Below are positions 1-13,160 of a DNA stretch of 64,000 bases, piece by piece. The notes below the pieces were generated by a model. The model was not told the origin of the DNA, did no database searches, and saw only the letters and a program-made list of their open reading frames with translations. How positions within the stretch are numbered: the first letter of the stretch is position 1; each line of letters begins with the position of its first letter. Position numbers and translations under genes: made by a program. Where the stretch lies: the NCBI RefSeq assembly GCF_027744825.2, contig NC_071340.1, positions 10,924,001-10,988,000 of the forward strand, in the 5' to 3' direction. This DNA is from Synchiropus splendidus (lineage: Eukaryota > Chordata > Actinopteri > Syngnathiformes > Callionymidae).

Positions 1-3000
1 CCCAATGAGTTTTTGTAACTGCAGCAAAGCAAACTGGAAAATGAATCAAACTCTCGTTACTTCTTTAGCAAAGTATTGTCATCATATGCTGCATTTTGAA
101 GCTCTAAATCAACCATCTAGACTTCATGCTGACCTTAAGTACCGTAAAATATATATTTAACGTTGTTAAGACACAATATGAAAAGCAGATGTTGTAGATA
201 ATTCAGCATTTTACATTCAAGATTGAAAAACATATAAATCTATGGTGAGACTCGCAAAGAATGAAGTGATCATTAGATTAAGGCCCAGGCGGCACATCAA
301 ACTCAAATACATCATAGGAGAGAAAAAAACATAAGTAATGTGCACGCATGTGGCCAAAGATGGATGAGCCAACAACCCATGTCTGAGACAATGGCTGCAG
401 CACCACATTTCTCTATTAAACAACATTATTTCATACAGTCCACACGAGTCGCCGGCTCCAGTCGGATCCAATAAGAACACTCTCCAACAGGAAAAATGGG
501 AGTAGGAGTCAGAGGTCAAACAGAATAAGCTTTTGTCCAATGAGGAAAATATCTAGCTGTTTTCAATGCGCAGTCTACCACAGTCAATATTTCAACACTT
601 TATTACATTAGCGTAGCGTCACAGTCAAACTCAGTGAGGAGTTGTGTGCGAGTCAGACGGCGCTGTTACTACATTTATTTATACAACGTCAAGTGTCATA
701 ATGCCACTCTGGAAGTTGAGGCCCGTTACACCCCATGGAGAGGAAATGATATCACTGGCACAAAACCGCATGAAATCTCGGCTGGTGCTGTCCGTCAACG
801 TCAGCGTCCCAAATGACAAGTAGCCACATAAAGCTTGTGAAGTCTGGACAATCGCTGCATTGTTTGTGAAGGTCTCACGTCAACTGCTAATTTGATGTAG
901 CTAATTCAACAGAACAAAATTTCATTTGTACAAACCAAAGACAAAATAAATACGTAAGTACGCACATAGTTCGGGATATCATTAAAAATCAGTGTATTAT
1001 TACAACATGCATGTGCATGCTTATTAATGTTTCATAATATTATACAACCCATATGTTCTCAATAGGAGGCCCAGCTCCAGCACTTCATAACATTCACAGA
1101 ACAGATTCACCTGTGCGTATGTTACACAGGTTTTCAGTACAATACCTCCAGAAGGATCAGAGTGATGAAAAAATTGCAAACAGCTCCTGAGTTTATTGAG
1201 AAATAATGAGGCAGAGAGCGGTGTCGTTGTGCTGGTTTGGAGAATGACTTGAATGTTTATCACATTAGAAGATGAGTTGGAAAAAAGATTTCATTTTAGT
1301 AAGATGTAAGGAAGGCTAGAATTCCAGTGCTTTCATTTTTTTATTGTGAGTCTCACTCAGTCCTCACCAGTTACTCATTCGTGTTTAGAATGCTTAACAT
1401 GATACAAAGTAGAATATCTCAGTTGCATGTCAGTCTTGTTTTCCACATTTAGACTTGAATTAAACAGTCACAAACTCATTGTCATATTAACATGTGACAC
1501 ATTGAAATGTATACACACTTTGCTAGAATTATTTGCAAGAAAGTAAATACCAAACTGAATGTGAAAAGAAAAACAAAGAGTAAAAGTCTTCTTTTCAAAT
1601 AAGTATGGACCTGACCAAACTCAATGAATGGCTCTTCGACAAAAAAAATAATAATAATAAAAAGTTAAGCCTTGCATGAGTAAACTTGCTCTATATGTTT
1701 TACTATTATAACCATGTAATGAAACAATATGTAATTCTTAGTAGACACTAATGAATGGAAGGAAATTGGTTGCTTTGTCTAAGATTTGTATGAATATTAT
1801 TAAATTATATTTTTGTAAAACTTTTAGATGATTCACACATTTTGGTTTTCAATCATGATATTGTGTCCATACAATTGAAGAAAGCAAATATTATCATGAG
1901 TAATCACCATCAACAACAACACTGTGTTTTGTATATCCAGTTTGCAAACCAAGTGACAGGGAGGTGCGGTCATTGATTTTAACATTCAAAGTCTTCAGCC
2001 CAAAGTCAAAGTCACAGGACGACGTAGTGGCCCCTCTGCTCAGCTGTCCATGCGTGTTTGAGACAGTGACAGAGGATGGCACGGAGAGCAGCGAAAGGTG
2101 AGAGGCACGGCAACAGAGTCACAAGGTGAATACAAGTGTGCACTCATGCATACGCATGCTGTTGTTCTCCATAACGGTGAGTCCCAGACAGATCAGTCAG
2201 ACAGAAGAAAGCTGTGTTGAGACAATACCTCCGCAGCGATTCTCAATCACCCACGTATCCCGGACGCATATTCAGAAAACATGAAAACATCTCGGCCGGT
2301 GTCGACTCGACGCTGCATAATGAATATTTGAACAAGGACTGAGGCAGCAACTGAAAAACAGGTCAAAGGTCCGCTCTAACAAATACAAAACATCAGTCAT
2401 GGACCAGCAGTCTGAGCCCTGGGAGTCTCTTCGTGCCAGTGTGCATGTGTGGTTAACGTGTGTCTTTATCTGTCTCGCACCCATCTACTGTCTATCACAT
2501 ATTTCCTCTCCCACACCGTCGTTCTCTCTTTCACTCGCTAATCCTGCATGTGCTGGTGTTGATAACAAACTCGGAAAGGCTTGAAGCGATAGAAAGGGAT
2601 GGTTTCTCTTCACTGCGCTAAGCCAAATGACCACGTAGACACACATGCACACACTCGCGCCAGGCGCTGTGACAGAATGCTAGACAGTCACAGCTTTGTG
2701 ACACTGGCTAATAATGAGACATGATTCCTCCCTCCAGAGGTCAAAAACCTCTCTATCTCCATCGGTCTGTGGCTTAAACATCTTGGAGCTAAATGAATTA
2801 TTCTTCAATTACTTGTGCAAGAGACAAATCATCCCAGGGCTCGTCTTGGGCTCATTATATTCTTAAATCCCCCCAATCTCCTCAACACAGCGGTACAGAA
2901 AATTATTATAACAATCCTTTCTGCCATCCCCCATCAAACCCATCACCTTCCTGCCTTTAACACCCACTGTTTCCTAGTTAGGCCCTCAAACCGTAGACAC

Positions 3001-3037
3001 ACAACACCGAAACACCAAGTCACAGTCATATTTAACA

Positions 3038-3065
3038 TACACACACAAGCACACACACACACACT
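3038..3065. repeat. (CA)n microsatellite, interrupted
   Basis: An alternating AC run of about 28 bases with one AG interruption near its middle. It is a simple repeat of the kind that is common in fish introns. Confidence 0.85.
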
Positions 3066-3589
3066 CCCACTTGATTCGTGTTGGGGGTTATCAGTTTGAG
3101 ACAGGGCACAGTGATTATGTATTTTCTCTCCTCCAGACAGGGGGAGGAGATAAGAGCCGAGCGGAGTCGAGCAAAGGCAGACATTGTGTCCTGGCAGTGG
3201 GAGGTGGTGAAGGTGTGGGTGTGAAGGTGAAAGTGGGCGAGGACCTCAATCTTTACCTGAGCTAGCAGTGGGCAAAATTTGGAGACATTTTTGACACCAA
3301 TTCAAAGACATTTATAATCATATATCCATTAGTATTCAGATGGTTTTATCCCAATATTGATGCCCTTTATACCTTTGTGTATGTCACTCTCAACAATATT
3401 TCACATGCATGTTAGGTCACACATACAAAAGAAGTTTCGTTTTTTTTTTAGTATCAACATAAACAATAAAGAACTACAATTGATAATGTGCCACATACAG
3501 AAATAGACTACAACATATTTGGTGTTTCTGAATTTTGAGAGCTTAAAAGCTACATATATGGCTTGCCAGATGTTTTGAGTGCAGTTTAT

Positions 3590-3850
3590 CCGCTCTGCTG
3601 ATTTTCCAAGTAAGGCTCAAATGGGGCATTACAGTGATTTGTGTTGTATCCTCACAGCAAGAAGGTTGTAGACTCAACTCCAGCTAGGAGGCAACATGTG
3701 TGCATCTGTATGGAGACACTATATTGTCCTGAGTTCTCTCTGGGCACTCCAGTTTTGTCCCACAGTCCAAAAATGTTGGCTTTAAATTAAAGATGTGAAT
3801 GTTTGCTTGTCTATATGCGCCTTGCACTAATGTCCGCAATTGTGGCAGTG
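3590..3850 (+). repeat. Degraded copy of a common fish dispersed repeat (SINE/MITE type)
   Basis: The segment includes tcctcacagcaagaaggt, then a diverged tRNA-like B-box region, then ctctgggcactccag and cccacagtccaaaaatg, in that order. It continues with a diverged tgaatgtttgcttgtctatat block. This succession matches a dispersed repeat I know to be very frequent in teleost genomes, in which a gcaagaaggtcctgggttcg region is followed by a cccacagtccaaa region. The copy is strongly diverged and lacks part of the region after the cagtccaaa block, so it is inactive. I am unsure of the family name and leave it unnamed. Confidence 0.6.
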
Positions 3851-4055
3851 CATTATGGGATTTAGTGAGTGTTTTTTTTTAGCTGTGAAAAGTTTTAACA
3901 AGATCCACTGACTATATTTTGGTGGTCTTCCGAATTAGCACCTAGATCCAAGAATCTCATGAAAAACGTGTCACTCTCACATGTCTCAAGTTTAAGTTGC
4001 AGTACACTCTGCGAATTTGCACTCTGTTTACAGCACAAATTGCTCAAGCAATTCC

Positions 4056-4085
4056 CAGAACACGACTGCCACCTACTGTTCAAAT
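4056..4085 (+). repeat. Short dispersed repeat, copy 1
   Basis: The core cacgactgccacctactgt at 4061-4079 matches the sequence at 5471-5489 with one mismatch, and flanking bases also agree loosely. The two copies lie 1.4 kb apart in the same orientation. This is probably a fragment of an interspersed element, though its ends are not visible. Confidence 0.4.
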
Positions 4086-5461
4086 TGGTCGATTTAAATT
4101 CGACTTTAAATATCAAAACTGCTAGATGAATCATAGAAATAAAAAAGATGCAGAATAATGTTGGATGAAACCCAAAATATGGAGGGAAATGAGTGGTTTT
4201 AGCTCTGAGGTTGTCAGCCGGTTGCGCCCTGGATTCCGAGACTTGACTTCGGTATACGCTCACCAAGGATTCTTATGTGCACAAAACAAGTTAAAACACT
4301 TGCTGGTAGACCTCAATACTAATAATTTAATGTGTACATTTTCTACACCTACAATACCTCTGCGATATCACTGGTCAAACAGGTGCAATCAATATCTAAC
4401 ACGAGTTTTGTTGAGCTAAATAGAACTTCAGCTCCTCATAAAACCCTATCACTATCATGAGAAATTACCAAGAGACAAGCAGTTCAACAAAAGGAATAGT
4501 TTTGAATGCCTTGTTCTTCAGCTATGGCAGATTTTCTTCAGTGTCTGTTTTTCTTTCACACACGATTGTCAAGTTCTTCTGCCCAACCTTTTCTCTGTGA
4601 AGCGCTCATCTGCTGCCCGTGATTACATTCCAAAGCCGGCAGAGGCTGTGTAAGAAAGCCCTTCATGTTATATTGTCCCTCTTTTGTCCAGCTTTTCCAA
4701 ACTGCTGCTCCTCGCACATCCACCCCATCAACACCCAAGGACACAATGCTTCTAAAATGCCCTTTCGCGTGTATGTGTGTGGAACACAGTGTAGACGAAG
4801 ATAATGATAAACAGTGAGAAAACAGAAGAATGTCAGACGATAAAACAAGTGCAATCCCCCCCAAGACTCACATCCATTTGATGTTCACATTTCTGGTCTT
4901 AATTTAAAACCTTTTCTGCTCCATTGGTGTTTTGCTAGATTTGTCAGATTAGAAGTATGTGCAACTCTGCCACCCCTCCACATGTTCGGCTCACATAATA
5001 AGAAAGCTTATGAAAGGAAAGCTATTTAATTTCATAACCAGGATCATATGGACCATCTATACTGCAGGCGAAGATAAGGAATGTTTGTGTTAAAGGTGGG
5101 ATAACTGGTTCAGCATTCAGCATCTGCTGACCTTTTACTTGCCTACAGTATATAAGTTACAGTGGTTGACAGCTGCCACTGTGGGAATGACATTCCTTTT
5201 TAAGATTGCTGCATTTGCCTCAACATTTATCCCAAAAATGATTTATTTAGCTAGTTTCCAACACTATTTTATGAATATCCCCACCAAGAAAGTTAGCAAA
5301 CAAAATAACTGCATATAAACAAATTAACAGATTTCACAGAGGTTTCTAGAAATGTTGACTGTGGCACGTGCAAACGTTCTAAATTATCGTCTGAGGTGTA
5401 GAAGGAGCTGCAGCTGAAGCTTGGTCCTTGATCACGCCCAATGTGCAATGTCCGAAATGGC

Positions 5462-5495
5462 GTTCCACAACACGACTGCCACCCGCTGTCCCATT
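5462..5495 (+). repeat. Short dispersed repeat, copy 2
   Basis: Second copy of the short element at 4056-4085. The shared core is cacgactgccacccgctgt, preceded by a cgttccacaa segment similar to the one before copy 1. The similarity fades beyond about 20 bases on the right. Confidence 0.4.
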
Positions 5496-8400
5496 GAGGG
5501 GATTGCGACCAATACTTCACAAAGGTGCCAAATAATAAATACATAAAAGGGAGACATGATTGACAGATTTTTTTTTTCCAAAATGTATGAAAAATATTTT
5601 CAATAGCCATCACTAAATAACGAAAATGTTTCAACTTAAAGTATTCCAGTTTTCAGATTTTTTTTTCAAATCGATTTATATTTTTTATAAAAATCTTTAT
5701 TTTTTTAACTGTATGACTTTAATTACTAAGATGACCTAGCACAAGAGTTAATGTTGAAGTCACCATTTTGATGCCAAAGAAATGCCAGTAACACTTTAGA
5801 TTCAGGATGATAAATGAATAAATAAAGTATTTTCCTGTTAATAATCTGGAGTTATGTTATTGCCAGGCTTAATGAAAATGATTAATAACATGCTAATATG
5901 CTGTTAACACACATGTAAATAAGTACATTTAAGGTACGTCATGTTCCCTCATCAAGTGTGACTGAAACTTTCATTTCACTTTAGTCACTTTCATTGATTT
6001 CCCAGATTGGCTTTCGCAAATCATTTTACTACAATAAAAACAATGACTTATGAGAAAACATTTCTATGCCAGAACATTGCAGAGTGAGACAGAGAATTAC
6101 AACATCTCAAATCAATTATTAATTTCAAGTACTTGCAACAAACTAAGAAAGCAAACTATGAAAACAAGCACACAAAGCAATTTTACAGTGTTCCCGCTCA
6201 GATGCGAAATGTGTTTCGATTTAAAAATCACATTTTTTTCTTCCTTCTGAAGTTTGAACCGACACATATGGTTGGATTTTTGCTTCTTAAATAGAGAAGG
6301 TCGTTTTATATTTGGAGGCCTTTTCTTCTTTCTCATCCTGCAGAAATGTCCAACATGCCATTTAGTTGGCAACAAAGAGGGATTAATAAAACACTGCCTC
6401 ATTTCAAATATCAAGTGACGCAGCACGTCAGCGCGACCGCACAGCTCCGGCAGGAATCGGCCACTTCAAAACCATTAGATAAATGTCACAGTTTTACTCC
6501 ACTGATCTCATCGCCAACTCGGCGCCATGGGTGGCCTATTCCAACCATCAGCTCACTTAATGAAGAAAATACCATTTCTAAGGGCGTATTCCTCCGCTAA
6601 TCTGGCAGACGATGGCACTAAAACAGCCGTAGAATCAAGAATCAGTTTGGTGGAGGGGAGAAGTTAATCACAGAGATGGATTCATATCAATATTTTCCTC
6701 TGACGGTTGGGCAGAATATTAAAGACTGAAAAGATTATCAATGCAATTGAGAAAGGGGAAGAGATGGGGGGAGTGTGATAATCGAACATGAGAGGAGAGC
6801 CGCAGCCTCCGAATCACACAAATCCAGAGAGTCATCAAAAATGCAACGATTCTAAATGCAAGAATCTTATTTTCAAACGGCTTTGGAATCGACTGAGTGG
6901 AAGTAACTGATCTCTGCGAGATAATATTGGGTGAATAAGTGGGACTTTGAGAACACTTTTACACGACACATGCATTTATGAGCACAGTTATTTGACTGAC
7001 AGGTCAGGAACCAAAAGGTTTCTTCAAATGAGTAGTGAATCAAGTAACACTAAAAATATTTTTGTATGACAAAAGAAAAACATTCAATGTGAACATTCTG
7101 ATCACAGTTTTATTGCGAAATTGCATGAGAACCTGTGAGACTTTTTGTTACGTCATAAAGAACCTAAGAACTGCAGTTTCACGTTATTTCATGACACTGA
7201 TCACATTATTTCATGATAAGTGATCAGAAAATCAATCATAGTTTCTTACCTACTTTCAGTCCTGAGTTTCAGTGTCACAATATTTTGCTCTACTTCCTCA
7301 GATTCATGCATGCTTCTTAAATTTCCACGGGTGTTGTATGGACATACAAACAAGATGCTGCCTCACGATGCAAAAGTCATCTAACCGCTGGCATGATAAA
7401 AAAAACAATCTCTTCCTGAGAAGTAACTCAAAAGAGCCGCGCGGCGTCCACTTTCTACAGTGTCCGTCAGAAAGCGTCCTCACCTCAGTGGCACACAGAA
7501 AAACACTACAAAATAATGTATTAAGCATCAATGAACGTGTTAATATTTCAAAATATCGATCCAAACACAGCTTTGAGCTTCCATAATGTCATGATCTTTG
7601 CAGCCAAAATAAGAACGTGACTTTATTTGTCTTGATCTAAAAAGCAGCTGCAACAAAACTGGCACTCCTTTAAACAGGAACTAGTCAAAAAAATGTATAA
7701 TCCATTTCCCTTTCAATGATTGGATGCTAAATTCAGTACCAAACATCTCTGAGGATCACTCAGAAGTCCACCTCATGATATCGTCTTCCTTGAAGCACAC
7801 ACACATGCATCCATTCTTGTCATCCTTTCTTTCAGAAATGGCTTATTTTGTTCAGATAAAGTGATATTCATGTCAAGGCTTCAACACTAGTCTTGTGGTG
7901 TCATCATTGCATTTTTGTGCTTCAAATGACCAATATTTAAAGCTCTTGCAGGCCCAGCGAAATGACTTAAGAGGCTGAGATGTAGCCCCTGGTCCTTATG
8001 TTTCGCACACGCCCTTCAGCGATGCAGTTAGCTCATCATTTCTCCAGCAAACCAAGACATCACGATAAACACATTATGTTTTAACAGACGTCTCCACAGA
8101 CATACTTAACATAGCGACTCACTAGCTTTGTTGTATAATTCGGTGTTGAAGTTTGTCACCATGCCGTTGGTCAGAATAGATATAACTGGCAGGGAGGACA
8201 CGACAACCAACCGAGGACAGATAATGACATGGTGCTAACTCCTGTCATCGCAGGGAGGGAGCGTGTCTGTTCAGGTGACGGACGAGGGCACTTGAGGACA
8301 CAGACAAAAGAGTGACTTCCAATTCACAGGCATTTACTGTAACAGATGCAAATAGGGAGCAGGGATCAGCCAAGGGAGGACAAACTGATGAGCCGAGATG

Positions 8401-10380
8401 CTGCGCCCTCAGGTATATGTAATTATAGATCAGTAACTTAGAAATGTGAACAACATGCTTGTGTCTTTTCAGCGTGGTAATTTAGAAATGAAATGGTATA
8501 GAAAGTGACAACAGTACTGTTTAAAAAAGAATTAAATTATCCTGCTGATTTATATTGCAGGAGATAAAAAATAATTATTAGTTTGGGACAAATACGGGGT
8601 TCAGATTCACTACTAATGACCGTCATGCAGTGAACCCCATCTCTGAATTCACCTTTATTAAAACCATAATAAATAGTAATGAGGCGTGTGGGAGTGCGCA
8701 TGTGTGCTGGTCCACCTGCACGTATGCTAATGCTGTTATGACTGGCTGCCTTCATTACTGTCTGTCTACACCAGCATGGCCAAGGTCAGTGGAGGCTGCA
8801 GATAGATGATGACGGGGCGGGGGGGGGACCACGGGCACAAATTAATCTGCTGTTTAATCTAATAATGCAGCGCAGCGTCGGGTGTCTCAGTCCTATTAAC
8901 ACAACTGTAATTGTGTTTGAGGGAAACAAGCATAACTAGAATCACAGAGGTATACACACACTTGCCTTGAAGTGTATTGAAAATGAATCAAACTGTACTG
9001 AAAGAGCGCCTACAGATGACTTATGGAGGCCCCCTAGAGGTCATTACGAGGCTAGAGCTATTCAGATGATACATTATATTCTATATGCATCATGTACACG
9101 TGCAACGTACGACATGCCTGAACAAAAATACGCATCACCCCTTGGATTATTTTACAACCCTCTGTGTCCCACTTTTAAACTTGTGTTACAGTGTTCCTGT
9201 TATTATTCTATAAATATCTTACAGGAAGAGTTTCTTGACATTTTTAAGTGCACAAATCCAAGTTAAGGTTTGATTTTTCCTTCTATTTTGAGAAGTAACT
9301 GTTAGCAGCTTTTGCAATTTAAAAATATTAAATAAAAGGGTTTTTTTTCATGAGACTGGATGCCATAAGTCTGCAATTCATACTTCCTTATAAGGACCGA
9401 AGCACACTAACAATACATTCCTACACCATCTGTTGTCTTCATGTTTGGTCCTGGGGATCCCAAAAATTAAAACTGAAAAATAAAAAGATTTGTGCAACAC
9501 TGTGTGCTTGATGTGGAAGGAAAAGGAACTTACGTTCTATTTCCAGAGCGTTGTACACTCACATATATACACTGGACTACTAAGATGTTCACGAGCTGTT
9601 ATTCATGAAAAGTTGAAAGAGGAAGACACACTCTGGTATTCTGCTGTGGATAGTTTTTGGAAAGACAAACGTGGGAAAATATTTTCAACACGTTCCGAAG
9701 ACTGTGGAAACAGCTTAAACCATGGAGCCCCAACTCATTAGCATGGTAATATCCAAACAGCGGGGTACAGTCAGACAAGCCGAGTATTTTTATTAGGATT
9801 CATCTCATTAGGCTTTCATGAGATTTAAAAGTTAACACAAAATAACTTTCAAACTAGGTTCAAGATAAAAGACACAGCAAGCCTCCGAGTTTAGTCTGCA
9901 AAATTTAAAACCTACCCCTGGAGTCGCGGCACTGCCGACAGTAAAATGGCGCTCTAACCTACGGCAACACAACAACACAGTGGAAGTCATAGTGTCGTTG
10001 CGACAACTTACTTTTCATTGAGGAAGTTCCTGCAAGTGCATAATTACTAATTAGAAAGATAAAATAAAGCTTACAGCGTACTCACGGGAGTTGTGACACC
10101 ACACTTTATAATTCTGACTATTTTCTTGGTTGTTCCAGAAAACACTATGAAGGTTTAACACTCACAGAACTTCAAGAAAAAGTGTTGAGACGGACCATTT
10201 AAAGTCCCTTTCATTCAACATTATGCTCTAGAGAGCCACTAGCACATCGACTCTTGTGTTGAGAGGCAAATACAATGTTCTTTTTCTTTTCCATTGTTGA
10301 CATTTTCCCCTCCTTTTTTAAACCAAGCCTCAAAAATCAAGCTTCCAACAGTGAGGCAGTTGCTAATGAAAGCTACTCAC

Positions 10381-10488
10381 AGCAGTAAGATGGATGACTC
10401 CCCGCGATGTTACAGGACATCCCATGAAGCCAACAAACTGCAGCTCGGGACAATGCTCTGCGACTGCCTGCATGGACCGATCAGTAAC
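10381..10488 (-). CDS. fbxl17: FBXL17 internal exon (leucine-rich repeat region)
   Basis: This 108-bp exon encodes 36 residues starting VTDRSMQAVAEHCPEL and containing GFMGC and GVIHLT. I recognise it from memory as the vertebrate FBXL17 segment with the same GFMGC, VTS and GVIHLT landmarks. FBXL17 is the substrate-binding subunit of an SCF (SKP1-CUL1-F-box) ubiquitin ligase that removes wrongly paired BTB-domain dimers; this part belongs to its C-terminal leucine-rich repeats, well past the F-box. On the minus strand a pyrimidine-rich acceptor ending ttcccttccag precedes codon GTT, and the exon stops at ACTGCT before a strong donor, gtgagt. Both boundaries are phase 0 and the frame is intact. 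The open frame runs past the exon on both sides, but that extra sequence is intron. The next exon, expected to begin LRNL, should lie to the left and was not found. The final residue is Ala where I recall Lys in the human protein. Family assignment is secure; boundaries are inferred from splice consensus. Confidence 0.93.
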
Positions 10489-11320
10489 CTGGAAGGGAAA
10501 GATCTCAGAATCAATGACAGATAATTGCAGCGACAGGAAGGAGAAACCACGTTCAGAGGGCGATATATTTCGTTCACCATATTTATTCCAGAGAGGAAAC
10601 AATTAAAATGTCTCCGTAATTGCAAATGACATTAAAGAGGCATTTGCAAGTGACGAAAATGAGGAGGAGAACAGAAGGAGAGGAGGAGAATAACACATCG
10701 CAGAAAGACTTAACGTCGAGCAGCACAATTGTCAACTTATGATAGATGGACCGCTCCCCATCATTCAAGCCGCTGTCTAATAACAGCTCATAATAGATGA
10801 GAGATCAATGCGGAAGCGGAACATTTCCACCACCTTCTACTGTGGTCATCAATACTGTTATGGATAGCTACTTCACATCCCCCTCTGTGCGTGTGCACGT
10901 ACACATGCATGAGAAAGGAGGACGACCAGAGAGTGGAAAAGAAGTTGCCTTCAAATTTGCCACACAGGAGAAAACATGGAAGAAAGAAAAATAAGATACA
11001 ATAACAACATAAAACTGTCAATCTTTGAATATGGTCTAATAATATAATATATCTACATTATTATTATTATGACTCACTTTATATGAATGCAATACTTACT
11101 TTCAAAATTGTAATAATGAGCAGAGAGCAAAATAAATTAAAATATTTTATTCATGCAAAGGGGTTAGGTTAAAAAGTAAAATCTTCAAAGCACTACATAA
11201 ATATATATATTTTATTTTGTTTTCTTTTTCACTGCCACCTCATCCAATTTATGTCACACTCCAGTCAATTTTTGATTTATTTTTGCCATTAACTGTCAGC
11301 TCATTGTCGTATTGTATTTT

Positions 11321-11340
11321 TTTATTATTATTATTATTAT
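11321..11340. repeat. (TTA)n short tandem repeat
   Basis: A short run of about six ATT/TTA units in AT-rich sequence. Similar short runs occur at about 1.64 kb and 29.87 kb. Confidence 0.8.
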
Positions 11341-12247
11341 GTTTCTCCGAGATTAAATACATTTGAGACAGTGATTTGTTTCAGCAATGTTTAAAATGTG
11401 CAAAGAGAATCAATGCAGTCAGAGTTACATTATTGATTCAAGCAAGAGCGCGCCCAGACATCTAGGAGTCGTGCCTTCCTTAATTCTCCTCACTCCTGTC
11501 ACAGCCTGGGTGCCTGAACGTCCATTAGGCGTCATCCCTGCAGAAGAAAAGTGATTTAACTAATCCTGCCCCCTACTTAAGCACTTGCCCTGCAACAATG
11601 AATTCCCTCGACACAGTCCCGGCCATCACTAACCTAAAGTGGCACCAAAAAAAACAATAAAAAGTGACGCTTCATTTCTGACCTCGCCTCTAAACCTCAA
11701 GATCTACCTTAAAGGTTAGCCAGTCGAAGCAGAGGAAGATGGAACGCTCCAGGAGGCAGGAGAAGTGAAGCAAAGTCACCAAAAGAAAGAACAGAGTGTC
11801 TATTTATCTTTCACCCAGTCACACGCAGCATGGCCTATCAGGCTAAAAGACTGTGTACGGCTGTGATGCGCTCAAAGGCTCGTTACTCAAGGTTGTCTGG
11901 CTTGAAATGTGTTGAAGTTACTCACGGAAGGTGACTCCCAATGTTGTGCTGCTTAAGATAAAGAAAATTGTTTGGAAGATAATTTCTCCCCCAAACTTCA
12001 AATGACAAGAAATCTGCTCAATTTCAATATAGGGTCGAACCTTGTAGTATCTCTGACCTGTAACATATTCAAAATGGGCTTCAGTATCACAAAGACAGGG
12101 CCACCTTCTGGGCCCCTTGGAGATAAACAAGCAGCCTAGTGAGATGTTTGAAAATACATTCATAAACTTAAAGGGAAAAATAGGCTGTTAGATAAATTAT
12201 TGTCACTATAATTTTAATACCCAACCAGTGTAAACCAGTAGATTTCA

Positions 12248-12338
12248 TTTTATAACAGAAATTTATAAAGTTATCATAAACAATTGTTTATTTTATAACA
12301 GAAATTTATAAAGTTATCATAAACAATTGTTTATTTTA
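12248..12338. repeat. Exact 43-bp tandem duplication (2.1 copies)
   Basis: Bases 12248-12290 are repeated without a mismatch at 12291-12333, and the following five bases (tttta) again match the unit start before divergence. The unit is AT-rich and begins ttttataacagaaattta. Complete identity of the two copies suggests a recent duplication or recent gene conversion, and hence possible copy-number variation. Confidence 0.95.
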
Positions 12339-12789
12339 ATAAAGTTTAGGCTTGGTTAAGAGTCCTGGTTAAGTTCAGATCAGTTTGTTTTGGATAGTTA
12401 GGTTGAGGGTGAGAGGCTGGGGAAAGCGTTACGTCAATGAGAGGTGTGACAAACCTGTGTAGGTGTTTCTGAGAAATATTTAAAAACTATACTTCTTGTG
12501 CCACAAGTCACACAGCCGCATACAACTCATTGAGCTAGTAGAAGGCAATTGGTCAGAACCCGGAAGGAGATTACATATTCATTCATGCAGGCTGGTCGTG
12601 TCTCGGGATGAGGCTGGATAAAAGTCTTAAGTGGGATTCTTGATGAAGCTTTTATGCCTGTGTGGTGGAAGTTGATGAGAATAAGATCCATCTCATTTAG
12701 AAACTTCTTGAAATATTCCCTAGGCTTTTGTTAGCTGGGACAGTCTGATATGAAGTGCCCACGGACGCAGCAAACGCGCTAAATGTAAA

Positions 12790-13160
12790 CGGTGGCTCAG
12801 ATTTATGGCCTCCAACAAAGTGAATACATTTTTCAATTATTTAAATATTCTGCAACATTACACACTGTTGTCCCGATAACTTGCTGCCCCACTAACAAAA
12901 CAAAAGCAGAATGAGATTTTAATTCTGCAGGGCTCACAGTGGATATCGGATTTCGAAGGCTGATGAATATCTCATCCTTCTATTAAAAACCCCGGACCCG
13001 AACACATTGCCAGTCTCCGCAACACAATTAATCCCCAACTGTGTTTGCTAATAAATGAATAGAGATGATTCCACGGCTATCAGCGAGCGTATGCTTGATC
13101 AAAGTGATGAGGGTTAGCCTCAATCAACTCGAACGGCGGTGTTTGTTTTTAATGGAACAC
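12790..13160. promoter_or_regulatory. Candidate conserved non-coding element
   Basis: This block has no microsatellites or transposon motifs and contains repeated homeodomain-type cores, including caattatttaaat, cacaattaatcccc and gctaataaatg. Its balanced composition differs from the AT-rich flanks. This is the look of vertebrate developmental enhancers in long introns, but conservation is only inferred. Confidence 0.25.

Larger units (their letters stand above)
1..10380 (-). other. fbxl17: FBXL17 intron sequence, 3' of the exon
   Basis: Because the FBXL17 exon reads right to left and ends in a good donor, this stretch should be the start of the following intron. I searched it for the next leucine-rich-repeat exon on the minus strand and saw none. 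It holds AT-rich sequence, a (CA)n tract near 3.04 kb, a degraded dispersed repeat near 3.6 kb and a pair of short related repeats at 4.06 and 5.47 kb. Less repetitive blocks at roughly 6.46-6.86 kb and 8.76-8.94 kb could be regulatory. A short segment near 9.0 kb has a ccccctagaggtcatt motif that resembles fish SINE-type sequence, but not enough to classify. Other open frames here have no recognisable content. Confidence 0.7.
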
